A stretch of 38,480 nt of DNA, from assembly GCA_031265445.1 (NCBI GenBank), contig JAISCQ010000007.1, positions 1-38,480 of the forward strand, given 5' to 3'. The translations under genes and the position numbers were made by a program. Positions 9,722 through 17,722 of the stretch are shown piece after piece; within the stretch, counting starts at the first letter, position 1, and the number at the start of each line of letters is the position of its first letter. Source of the stretch: Bacteroidales bacterium. Lineage in GTDB: Bacteria; Bacteroidota; Bacteroidia; Bacteroidales; UBA4181. Under the pieces are notes generated by a model. That model saw only the letters and a program-made list of their open reading frames with translations. It had not been told where the DNA came from and made no database searches.

Positions 9722-10783
9722 ATGACGGATCAAAAACCCCGGTTCTCAAAAATTGAACTCCAAAAGGCTTGGAGCCGATTTTTGAATGGCGCATACACCC
9801 ACAGCGATGTATTGATGATCGTAGAATCACTCAGGGAAAATGATAATTCCCGGGAGTTTTACGAAACATCCGATCATGCATGGGAATTATCGGGTGAAAT
9901 GAAACAGTTGGAAACCGAGGCTCAGCGTGAAGAATACCGGATACAGGCCGCTAAGTTACTCGTCCTGTACGAACGGAAGAACCCGAACCGGCGGATGAGA
10001 CCGGCGCAGCCCCGGGTGAAGCGCCACGGGCAATCCCGTATTTTGTATGCGATGGTTATGTTGTGCGTGGTCATGGTTCCCATGGTTTATTACACCCTGA
10101 ACCGCAAACCGGAACCGGAACCTGTAATTCAACATGTCGAAGCCACCGCAAACCGTGGTGAAGTAAAGACGGTTACGCTTCCTGATAACTCCCGGGTGGT
10201 ACTCAATGCCAACAGTACGATCAGGTACCCGGCGGTATTTGCAGCCGGCGAGCGGGTGGTTGAGCTGCAGGGCGAAGCCTCGTTTGATGTAATACGGAAT
10301 CCGGATCAGCCATTCGTAGTTAAAACCGACGTTTCGACTGTCAGGGTGCTTGGTACCGCATTTGATGTAATGGCGTACCGGGAAGACCGTTATGCAACGG
10401 TTTCGGTGATTTCCGGGAAAGTAATGGTTGATTTGACGGATGGCCGGGCCATACTGGAACAGGATGAACAGCTGAAAGTCAACAGGAATACGGGTAACTT
10501 TGAAAAACTGACGGTTGATGCCGGTAAATACCTGCTGTGGACCGAAGGTAAGCTGTTTTTCCACAGGACGCCTCTCCGCGAAGTGGTGAATGTCCTCAAC
10601 CGCCGCTATCCGCAATTGAACCTTGAACTGGCCGAAGGAGAATATAACAACCTGATTTCGGGCGAACATGACAATAAAGCTATGGATGCTGTGTTGACCT
10701 CCATTACCCGTTCAACCGGAATCAGGAGTCGAAAGGAAAATAATAAGATTATTTTATACCAAAACAGGTTTACGAAACCTTAA
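9722..10783 (+). CDS. FecR-family transmembrane anti-sigma factor
   Basis: A 353-residue inner-membrane protein that should hold the ECF sigma factor inactive and relay the signal from the STN domain of SusC2. Residues 1-100 form a cytoplasmic, charged helical anti-sigma region. One membrane segment covers about 107-126 (ILYAMVMLCVVMVPMVYYTL). The periplasmic FecR domain covers about 145-245, with the hallmark GEVKTVTLPDNSRVVLNANS and the VRVLGTAFDV segment. The C-terminal DUF4974 domain (about 275-348, FFHRTPLREVVNVLNRRYP) resembles an STN-like fold and is thought to contact the transducer. It sits between the sigma gene and an STN-bearing susC, as expected. Confidence 0.93.
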   Translation: MTDQKPRFSKIELQKAWSRFLNGAYTHSDVLMIVESLRENDNSREFYETSDHAWELSGEMKQLETEAQREEYRIQAAKLLVLYERKNPNRRMRPAQPRVKRHGQSRILYAMVMLCVVMVPMVYYTLNRKPEPEPVIQHVEATANRGEVKTVTLPDNSRVVLNANSTIRYPAVFAAGERVVELQGEASFDVIRNPDQPFVVKTDVSTVRVLGTAFDVMAYREDRYATVSVISGKVMVDLTDGRAILEQDEQLKVNRNTGNFEKLTVDAGKYLLWTEGKLFFHRTPLREVVNVLNRRYPQLNLELAEGEYNNLISGEHDNKAMDAVLTSITRSTGIRSRKENNKIILYQNRFTKP

Positions 10784-10819
10784 ACATGATATGCCTATGG
10801 ATACAACCGGATAGCACAC

Positions 10820-10849
10820 AAAAAAGCGGCCGCCGTTAGCCGGGGCCGC
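10820..10849 (-). terminator. Minus-strand rho-independent terminator between fecR and susC2
   Basis: GCGGCC (10826-10831) pairs with GGCCGC (10844-10849), with two further inner G-C pairs around a bulge. Reading on the minus strand the stem is followed by T6 (the A6 at 10820-10825), whereas on the plus strand it is followed by CTTATG, which is not U-rich. So it is oriented to end transcripts running against the PUL. No minus-strand gene ends here, which points to an antisense RNA. Confidence 0.65.
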
Positions 10850-10940
10850 CTTATGTTTCCCTCCACCCGTCCGTTCAAGTATTGGCGTGCTGAAGCGGCA
10901 AGGCGGAGAAGCAATTTTAATGATTTGTTTCATCACTAAA
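10826..10940 (-). ncRNA. Candidate cis-antisense small RNA in the susC2 leader
   Basis: On the minus strand an exact TAnnTTTG -7 motif (10954-10947) lies about 100 bp before the terminator described at 10820-10849, predicting an RNA of roughly 115 nt fully complementary to the susC2 5' leader. No good TTTG -33 element is seen at 19-21 nt, and the -7 match falls in the A-rich leader, so chance is possible. In Bacteroides fragilis, antisense RNAs such as DonS have been described in ECF sigma-controlled PULs opposite susC leaders and repress them (recalled from the literature). Gene order here matches that setting. Confidence 0.4.
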
Positions 10941-10946
10941 ACAGTA

Positions 10947-10954
10947 CAAAAATA
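10947..10954 (-). promoter_or_regulatory. Minus-strand -7 element (TATTTTTG) next to susC2 start
   Basis: Exact match to the Bacteroidetes -7 consensus TAnnTTTG on the minus strand, directly abutting the susC2 start codon. It would fire away from susC2. The -33 position is not conserved. Confidence 0.35.
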
Positions 10955-13900
10955 ATGCATTTAAAAGTATTTATCATGCGTTTTACGTTCTTATTTATAT
11001 TATATTGCTTTACATTAAGCATAGCAACAGCGGGAGAGACATTATCCCAGGAAAAAGACGGGAAGGATATCCGTCTTTCATTTACGGATGCTTCGGTCAT
11101 TTCGGTCATCGAGGCATTGAACAGGCAAACCGGGTACAGCTTTTTCTATGATGAGTCGCACCTGTCAAAGATCAACCATGTTACCATCCGTATGGAAAAC
11201 GTAACCCTGCAACAGGCGCTTACCCAAATTTCGCAACAAACCCGCCTTCATTTTTATAAGGTTAACAACACGTATACGGTAGTTCCGCCTTTTGAAACGG
11301 GTGAAACCGGGGCATCGCCCCAAAACCGGCAACAGCAGGGAATTACCGTTGCCGGGACTGTTACCGACCTTGCAGGGGAAGCGCTGCCGGGAGCAAATGT
11401 TACCATTAAGGGAACCGTTACGGGTGTAGTAAGCGACATGAACGGCAAATATTCGATTACGGTGCCCGACCGGACAGCCATCCTGTCATTTTCGTTTATC
11501 GGTTATGTTACCCGGGAAATTACGGTGGGCGATCAGAAAAACATCGACGTGAGTTTGAGCGAGGATGCCACGGAACTTGAAGAAGTAGTGGTGGTGGGAT
11601 ACGGCACGCAGAGGAAAGCAACGCTGACCGGCGCTGTGGCCTCAATCAAAGGCGCCGAGATCGTGAAAACCAAAAACGAAAACGTCCAGAACATGCTTAC
11701 GGGAAAGGTTCCCGGTGTGCGCGTGTGGCAAAGAACTTCCGAGCCGGGTGATTTCAACAACGTTCTGGATATTCGCGGCATGGGGACGCCATTAATTGTT
11801 ATAGACGGTATCCCCTCTACAATGGAAAATTTTCAGCGACTAAACCCCAATGATGTTGACGACATGTCGGTTCTGAAGGATGCCTCTGCTGCCATATATG
11901 GAATCCGGGCAGCCAATGGAGTGGTGCTGGTGACTACCAAAAGGGGACAGTTGGACAAAGCGCCCGAACTGACCTATTCCGGTTCATTTACGTTCCAGAA
12001 ACCTTCGGGGTTGCCTTCCACGTTTGACATTTTTCAATGGATGACCATCATTAACGAACAGCAAATGCACAACATCAACGGCGGTACTCTTCGGTACACC
12101 GAAGCGGATTTTGAAGCATACCGGGATGGTACCCAAACGGGAACGGACTGGTATGATGCTGTTTTTGGCAAATTTGCGCCGCAAACGGAACACAATCTCA
12201 CAGTAACAGGCGGAACGGCAAAAACTACTTATCATGTCGGTTTCGGCTACCTGTACCAGGGCGGTTTTTTTAAAAGCGGCGATTTGAATTACGACAGGTT
12301 TAACCTTCGTTCCAATATCACTACCAAAATAACGGACAGGTTGACCTTCGACCTGAATACGAACCTTCTTATGGATACAAAGAATCAGGCGAATGTAAAT
12401 ACGTGGGATATTTTCAAACGCTATTGGCGGCAAGGCCCGCATATCCCTGTTTGGGCCGACCCTGAAGAAACCAGACTGTTCTATGGGCTGATTGAAGGCG
12501 ATAACGTGTATGCCTGGACCCGGAGCGATTTGATGGGGTACAGGAGATACAGTAATAAATGGATTGAAACATCGGCCAGCCTGAAATATGATATTCCGGG
12601 AGTGGAAGGTTTGTCGATCAGGGGACTGTTCAATTATAATTATCGTATGTCCGATAACGGTTATTACAAAAAAACCTACACTCTGTACAGTTATGAGTCA
12701 TCGACCGATACATATAAGGAACATTCGATGAATTCACCCATGACCATGCAAAAGCAATCCTATACGAAAATGCAATGGCTGTCGCAGTTCATACTTAATT
12801 ATAACCGGAACTTCGGCGTTCATGGCGTGGGCGGAACATTGGTTTGGGAAACGCAGAAAAGGGACGGCGACAATTTTAATGCACAAAGGAATTTGCCGTT
12901 GCCGCTGGATCATTTGTTTGCCGGTTTACCCGACGATCAGGTGGCCAGCATGTCTAATGGAACCGGTGATTTATACAGTAATGCCAATATGGCGCTGGCA
13001 GGCAGAGTCAACTATGCTTATGCCGGTAAATATCTTCTTGAACTTCAGTTTCGTTACGACGGATCTTCCAAATTCGGTTCGGGCCATCGATGGGGATTCT
13101 TTCCCTCTGTTTCTGCCGGATGGCGTATTTCCGAAGAAGAATTCTTCAAAAATTCCCCCCTGTCTTTTATCAATCATCTAAAACTGCGTACATCATATGG
13201 TGTGATGGGCGATGGTGACAATGACGCTTTGGCGTACCAGTTTATTTCAGGATACGAATATCCGCCCGTAACAGATAGATCGGACAATAACAGATACCGG
13301 GCCGACGGTTACATGCTGAATGGAAGTTTCACTAAATCTGCTAAAAATAAAGGAATTCCCAACCCAATCCTTACATGGTTCGAAGCCAGGACCTTTGATA
13401 TTGGCGTGGACATGGAGGCATGGAATGGGTTGTTGGGTGTGGGCTTCGATTACTTTAGCCGTCACCGCGAAGGTCTGCTGGCAAGACGGACAGGAGGAAT
13501 TCCCACTGTTGTGGGTGCAACGTTGCCTCAGGAAAATCTGAACAGCGACCGGACATTTGGTTTGGAACTTGAACTTTCGCACCGGAACAGAATCAATAAC
13601 GATTTATCCTATGGGGCAAAATTAATAACGACGGTTACCCGGGTGAAAAATTTATATGTTGAACGCGCTGCGGATGGAAGCTCGTACAGTAACTGGAAAA
13701 ATAACACGAACGATCGCATGGCAGGCAGATGGTATGGCTATGGATACGACAGACAGTTTACTTCGTGGGACGAAATCTGGAACAGTCCCGTCAGAATTGG
13801 AAACAATACGATCTTAGGCGACTATCTGCTGGAAGACTGGAACGGAGATGGTGAAATAAACGATCAGGATAAGTATTTTGTACTTTATAACGGTTTAACA

Positions 13901-14407
13901 AATCAGAATATGACGCCATTTCTCAATTTCAGCCTTAGTTTAAATTGCTCGTGGAAAAGTTTCGACCTGAATGCACTGTTTCAGGGATCGGCATTGTGTT
14001 CAGTGATATATGGCGAACAATTTACAGGTACAGCCGACGGCAACAGTAATTCCATGTCGCAGTTCTATGACAGGTGGCATCCGGTTGATCCGGCGGCGGA
14101 TCCATACGACCCGGCTACACAATGGGTATCCGGATACTATGCCTATTCGGGAACCAACATAAATGCCGAATCCGCTTTTAATGCGGTTAATGGCGCCTAT
14201 CTGCGTCTGAAAAGCATAGAACTCGGTTATACGCTTCCTTCTTTTAGCTTTATCAAGAACCTCCGCGTATATGCAAATGCTTATAACTTGTTAACCATAA
14301 CCAAAGTAAGGGACGTAGACCCCGAACATCCGGGCCAGAATAATGATTACGGTTACATGTATCCGTTGAATAAGACCTTAACGTTTGGGTTAAATCTCAC
14401 ATTCTAA
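10955..14407 (+). CDS. SusC-family TonB-dependent transporter/transducer with STN domain (PUL half 2)
   Basis: A 1150-residue outer-membrane receptor that imports glycan and also signals substrate through its periplasmic N-terminal domain to the FecR protein. After a signal peptide (to about 27; Met8 at 10976 is an alternative start) come an STN domain (about 38-110, IRLSFTDASVISVIEALNRQ), a CarboxypepD_reg-like domain (129-205), the TonB-box-like EEVVVVGYG (209-217), a plug (218-332, signature KDASAAIYGIRAANG) and the barrel ending NLTF. The STN domain marks it as the sensor partner of the sigma/FecR pair just upstream. A loop WNGDGEINDQDK near 965 is calcium-loop-like. susD2 follows after 35 bp. 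Confidence 0.95.
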   Translation: MHLKVFIMRFTFLFILYCFTLSIATAGETLSQEKDGKDIRLSFTDASVISVIEALNRQTGYSFFYDESHLSKINHVTIRMENVTLQQALTQISQQTRLHFYKVNNTYTVVPPFETGETGASPQNRQQQGITVAGTVTDLAGEALPGANVTIKGTVTGVVSDMNGKYSITVPDRTAILSFSFIGYVTREITVGDQKNIDVSLSEDATELEEVVVVGYGTQRKATLTGAVASIKGAEIVKTKNENVQNMLTGKVPGVRVWQRTSEPGDFNNVLDIRGMGTPLIVIDGIPSTMENFQRLNPNDVDDMSVLKDASAAIYGIRAANGVVLVTTKRGQLDKAPELTYSGSFTFQKPSGLPSTFDIFQWMTIINEQQMHNINGGTLRYTEADFEAYRDGTQTGTDWYDAVFGKFAPQTEHNLTVTGGTAKTTYHVGFGYLYQGGFFKSGDLNYDRFNLRSNITTKITDRLTFDLNTNLLMDTKNQANVNTWDIFKRYWRQGPHIPVWADPEETRLFYGLIEGDNVYAWTRSDLMGYRRYSNKWIETSASLKYDIPGVEGLSIRGLFNYNYRMSDNGYYKKTYTLYSYESSTDTYKEHSMNSPMTMQKQSYTKMQWLSQFILNYNRNFGVHGVGGTLVWETQKRDGDNFNAQRNLPLPLDHLFAGLPDDQVASMSNGTGDLYSNANMALAGRVNYAYAGKYLLELQFRYDGSSKFGSGHRWGFFPSVSAGWRISEEEFFKNSPLSFINHLKLRTSYGVMGDGDNDALAYQFISGYEYPPVTDRSDNNRYRADGYMLNGSFTKSAKNKGIPNPILTWFEARTFDIGVDMEAWNGLLGVGFDYFSRHREGLLARRTGGIPTVVGATLPQENLNSDRTFGLELELSHRNRINNDLSYGAKLITTVTRVKNLYVERAADGSSYSNWKNNTNDRMAGRWYGYGYDRQFTSWDEIWNSPVRIGNNTILGDYLLEDWNGDGEINDQDKYFVLYNGLTNQNMTPFLNFSLSLNCSWKSFDLNALFQGSALCSVIYGEQFTGTADGNSNSMSQFYDRWHPVDPAADPYDPATQWVSGYYAYSGTNINAESAFNAVNGAYLRLKSIELGYTLPSFSFIKNLRVYANAYNLLTITKVRDVDPEHPGQNNDYGYMYPLNKTLTFGLNLTF

Positions 14408-14442
14408 ATATTTTTCATTATTTATTTAAAAGAAGAAATAAT

Positions 14443-16602
14443 ATGGATCATAAAATAAAATATTCGATTATCATCGCGTTAACATATGTGTGCGGATTGT
14501 TTCCGTCTTGTGTCGATTTGGATATTCCGCCGATGAATGTTATTCAGGACAAAGACCTTATGTCGTCCGAAGAGGGGATGGCCCTTTATATGGCTCGTAT
14601 GTATTCCCAAATGCCTTATGAAGATTTCAAGTATTCTCCGGACAGAGGTTTTTTCGATGATTTTTGTGTAGCTCCCGGTACGCATGAAGGTTCTTCGATT
14701 GGCCGCGGCGATTGTCGCGCTGTGTCTGGCGAAGGATTTTCAAGAGACGCTACCTATGCTCGTCCCGGTTTTTGGAACATGTGTTTCGAATTGCTTCGCG
14801 ACGCCAATTATTTATTGGAAAACCTGCCTCAGTATAAGGGAAACTTCTCTGAGGAAAGTTACAGCCATTTTATGGGCGAGGGGTATTATATCCGCGCGTA
14901 TGTTTTCTATTCGATGGCGAAACGCTACGGCGGTATCCCGTTGGTAACGGAAGTATTGAAATATCCGGAAAATACGGCGGAAGAACTCGAAGTGCCGCGT
15001 TCCACAGAGGAAGAAACATGGAATCAGATATTGAGTGATTTTGATAAGGCTGCTTCACTGTTGTCCGAAATCAGTCCCAAACGCGGATATGCCAACAAAT
15101 ATGTAGCATTGGGATTCAAATCCGAAGCCATGCTGTTTGCCGGAGGTATTGCCAAATACAACACGCCGTTGGATCTTACGGGCTTCGGGCAAAAGACCGG
15201 CGTGCGCGTCATTGGTTTTGATTCCAATACTGCCGCAGCCGCCTCGAAAAAATATTATACAGAGGCGTACAAGGCAGCCCGCGAAATCATGAAATCGGGA
15301 AAGTATTCCCTGTACAGAACAAAATGGTCGGCCACCGACAGGGAAGCACAGTACGAGAACATGGTAGATTTGTTTCTGGATGCGAACAGCAGCGAAAATC
15401 TCTACATCAGGGAATACCAATTTCCCGATGATACGCATGGTTATGATATCTACAACGGCAGTTCCCAACACATGAAAGCGATGGGCGTTTACAATAATCC
15501 CACTTTGGACCTGGTGGAACTGTATGACGGTATCGACAGACATTCGGACGGCACCCTCAAAACCTGGAATACAAATGATCGACTGGATCCCAACAGGAGA
15601 TATATTCTGTTCGAATACATCACCGATATCTTTCGGAATATTGAACCCCGCGCCCGTGCTTTCATCATTTTTCCGGGCGATGATTACAGGGGATTTCCCG
15701 CCGACATTCGTAAAGGTATATTTACAGGCGATGTGCCGGCAGAGGGAATACCGCCTTTGATGGAGCAAAATGGCGTATTGTTGAACTATGACCAGGTCAA
15801 TCTTGTAAATTATGACGTGATAGACGCTTATACAGCCAAGCCGGGCGAGCCCAAAGGAAGATATTCGGAAAAAGTGTTATTTATGAGCGCAGATCGTAAC
15901 TATAACGATGCTGCCGAAGACGTAACACTGCCGCCGGGTAGTAAAATCCTGGATCCGGGAGCAACATTCGCACATGGAAGCGGTCAGGGAGGCCCTTTAA
16001 GGAATGAAACATTTTGTACTATTTCAGGCTTTTACGTACGCAAGCACATGTCTAAAACCTTTCCAATGGCATATATAAATGCAGGAAGAGAAGCGGCATG
16101 CGACCATCATTGCGTATTATTACGGTATGGCGAAATATTGCTGAATGTAGCAGAAGCTGCTGCCGAACTGAGACTGGCCGGCGAATCTTCGGTAGACGGA
16201 GATGACCTCAGTAATATCGCTTACAACGCTATTAAGGATATTCGGGAAAGAGCGGGCGCCAATCCTTTGGCCTCCGTATCCGAACTGGATGGCTGGGATG
16301 GACTGTTATTGATCAGGAAAGAAAGACGCAAGGAATTGCCATTCGAAAACAAGATACTTTGGGACATCCGGCGCTGGAGAACGCAACATTCCGACTTCGT
16401 TAACGGGAGGTCGCCGGCCGACGGCGCCAGGTGGCGAATTTTGTGCCCATTCTATTCTTCAAAAGAAGATAAATTTTTCTTTGATGCAAGAATGGACGAA
16501 CGGAACAAAGAGTGGCGTTTTAACCAAAACCAATATTATTTCCAGATTCCGGTGGCAGAAGTTAACAAAAGCTCTGTTCTTGATCAACAACCCACTTATT
16601 AA
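14443..16602 (+). CDS. SusD/RagB-family surface glycan-binding lipoprotein (PUL half 2)
   Basis: A 719-residue lipoprotein partner of SusC2. The signal has lipobox Phe-Pro-Ser-Cys23. The mature chain shows the SusD helical pattern (FELLRDANYLLENLPQYKG, SHFMGEGYYIRAYVFYSMAKRYG) and the conserved C-terminal LLIRKERRKELPFENKILWDIRRWR motif near 625. It is longer than typical SusD, with extra segments around 290-530 that could enlarge the binding surface. The DUF3823 gene starts 21 bp downstream, so susC2-susD2-DUF3823 form one transcript that ends at the terminator at 17475-17507. Ligand unknown. Confidence 0.93.
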   Translation: MDHKIKYSIIIALTYVCGLFPSCVDLDIPPMNVIQDKDLMSSEEGMALYMARMYSQMPYEDFKYSPDRGFFDDFCVAPGTHEGSSIGRGDCRAVSGEGFSRDATYARPGFWNMCFELLRDANYLLENLPQYKGNFSEESYSHFMGEGYYIRAYVFYSMAKRYGGIPLVTEVLKYPENTAEELEVPRSTEEETWNQILSDFDKAASLLSEISPKRGYANKYVALGFKSEAMLFAGGIAKYNTPLDLTGFGQKTGVRVIGFDSNTAAAASKKYYTEAYKAAREIMKSGKYSLYRTKWSATDREAQYENMVDLFLDANSSENLYIREYQFPDDTHGYDIYNGSSQHMKAMGVYNNPTLDLVELYDGIDRHSDGTLKTWNTNDRLDPNRRYILFEYITDIFRNIEPRARAFIIFPGDDYRGFPADIRKGIFTGDVPAEGIPPLMEQNGVLLNYDQVNLVNYDVIDAYTAKPGEPKGRYSEKVLFMSADRNYNDAAEDVTLPPGSKILDPGATFAHGSGQGGPLRNETFCTISGFYVRKHMSKTFPMAYINAGREAACDHHCVLLRYGEILLNVAEAAAELRLAGESSVDGDDLSNIAYNAIKDIRERAGANPLASVSELDGWDGLLLIRKERRKELPFENKILWDIRRWRTQHSDFVNGRSPADGARWRILCPFYSSKEDKFFFDARMDERNKEWRFNQNQYYFQIPVAEVNKSSVLDQQPTY

Positions 16603-16623
16603 TAACGTTTTAAAAAGAATGCC

Positions 16624-17454
16624 ATGAAAATGAAAAATTGTATTATATCATTATTGAGTATTTTCTTAATAAGTGTTGTTGCCTTCACTTCATGCGAATT
16701 GTTCCAAATAGACAATTATGATGATCCTTCCGAAACCCTCAAAGGCGAAGTGGTGGACATAGCAACGGGCGATCGGATCCTCACCGACCAGACCAACGAC
16801 GGTATTCGAATCCGGTTGCGCGAGCTCAGCTGGACGGCAACCGAAGTCCCCGAAAATTTCGATTTCCGGTGTATGAAAGACGGTACTTTCCAAAATACCA
16901 AACTGTTTGCGGGTCATTACAATGTAAGGATCGACGGTCCGTTTATCCCGTTGGTGCGTGTGAATCAACAGGGCGATACCTTAGTTGACGGAAGCAGGTA
17001 CATCGACATCAAAGGAGTCACCGAATTGAAATTTGAAGTGCAACCTTTCCTGAAAGTAGAATGGGCAGGTACGCCGACTGTGAACAACGGTCAAATTACG
17101 GCAAGTTTCAAGGTAACGCGGGCGGTTAGTCCTGAAGATTTCCGGGCAAAGGTTGAGCCTATGGGCGGTTACAATACCAATTGGTTGGAAGTGTCGGATG
17201 TCCGCCTGTTTGTCGGCGAGGTGGCTTATGTCGGTTTGAGTATCAACGACAACCGCTATTCGATAATAAGTATGAATTATACGGGTAATGCCTTCGAATC
17301 GTTACTGGGTCAAACCATAACCGTAACGACTCAGGGCAGTATCCCTGCCGGAAGAACCGTGTTTATCCGCGCCGCAGCCCGGATCAGGTACACGACGGAA
17401 AATGTTTCCCGTTATAATTATAACGAAGCCATACGTGTAGATATACCAAGGTAG
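16624..17454 (+). CDS. DUF3823-type PUL lipoprotein
   Basis: A 276-residue lipoprotein placed directly after susD2, the usual position of DUF3823 proteins, which are probable surface glycan-binding accessories. The signal ends with lipobox Phe-Thr-Ser-Cys24. Residues 35-130 are a transthyretin/carboxypeptidase-regulatory-like sandwich (LKGEVVDIATGDRILTD, then FKDGTFQNTKLFAGHYNVRIDGPF in near form). Residues 135-276 are a second beta-domain with alternating aromatic and polar strands. The gene is the last before a terminator. Met3 (16630) is an alternative start. Family recall is good, function is inferred from context only. Confidence 0.82.
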   Translation: MKMKNCIISLLSIFLISVVAFTSCELFQIDNYDDPSETLKGEVVDIATGDRILTDQTNDGIRIRLRELSWTATEVPENFDFRCMKDGTFQNTKLFAGHYNVRIDGPFIPLVRVNQQGDTLVDGSRYIDIKGVTELKFEVQPFLKVEWAGTPTVNNGQITASFKVTRAVSPEDFRAKVEPMGGYNTNWLEVSDVRLFVGEVAYVGLSINDNRYSIISMNYTGNAFESLLGQTITVTTQGSIPAGRTVFIRAAARIRYTTENVSRYNYNEAIRVDIPR

Positions 17455-17474
17455 AATAATAACCCTGATCAACT

Positions 17475-17507
17475 CCGAAGGCATTAAAACCTGCCTTCGG
17501 GGTTTTT
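17475..17507 (+). terminator. Rho-independent terminator after the DUF3823 gene
   Basis: CCGAAGGC (17475-17482) pairs with GCCTTCGG (17493-17500) around a 10-nt loop, followed by GG and T5. It lies 20 bp after the stop codon and separates the GH79 gene from the susCD operon. Confidence 0.88.
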
Positions 17508-17538
17508 AACGGTACATGCAATGCGCCTAAGAGAAATC

Positions 17539-17685
17539 TCAAAACACTGGGAGTTTTGCATCAAAACACTGGGAGTTTTACATCAAAACACTGAGAGTTT
17601 TACATCAAAACACTGAGAGTTTTACATCAAAACACTGAGAGTTTTGCATCAAAACACTGGGAATTTTGCATCAAAACATTGGGAG
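17539..17685 (+). repeat. Tandem array of 22-bp hairpin-forming repeats (6.7 copies)
   Basis: Six full 22-bp units start at 17539, 17561, 17583, 17605, 17627 and 17649, and a partial seventh runs 17671-17685. Each unit contains CAAAAC, a 7-nt ACTGGGA or ACTGAGA, and GTTTTG or GTTTTA, which can fold into a 5-6 bp hairpin. The GTTTTG of one unit can also pair with the CAAAAC of the next across CAT, so two mutually exclusive foldings exist. There are no spacers, so it is not CRISPR. It lies between a terminator and the GH79 start and crosses frames (22 is not a multiple of 3), so it is not coding. Confidence 0.95.
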
Positions 17686-17722
17686 ATACCTGCCATATAT
17701 TTTCGGAATAACTTAATTAATT

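Noticed and set aside
17539-17685. Tandem repeats that at first look like a CRISPR array
   Set aside because: The 22-bp units follow each other directly with no spacers and no cas genes are nearby.
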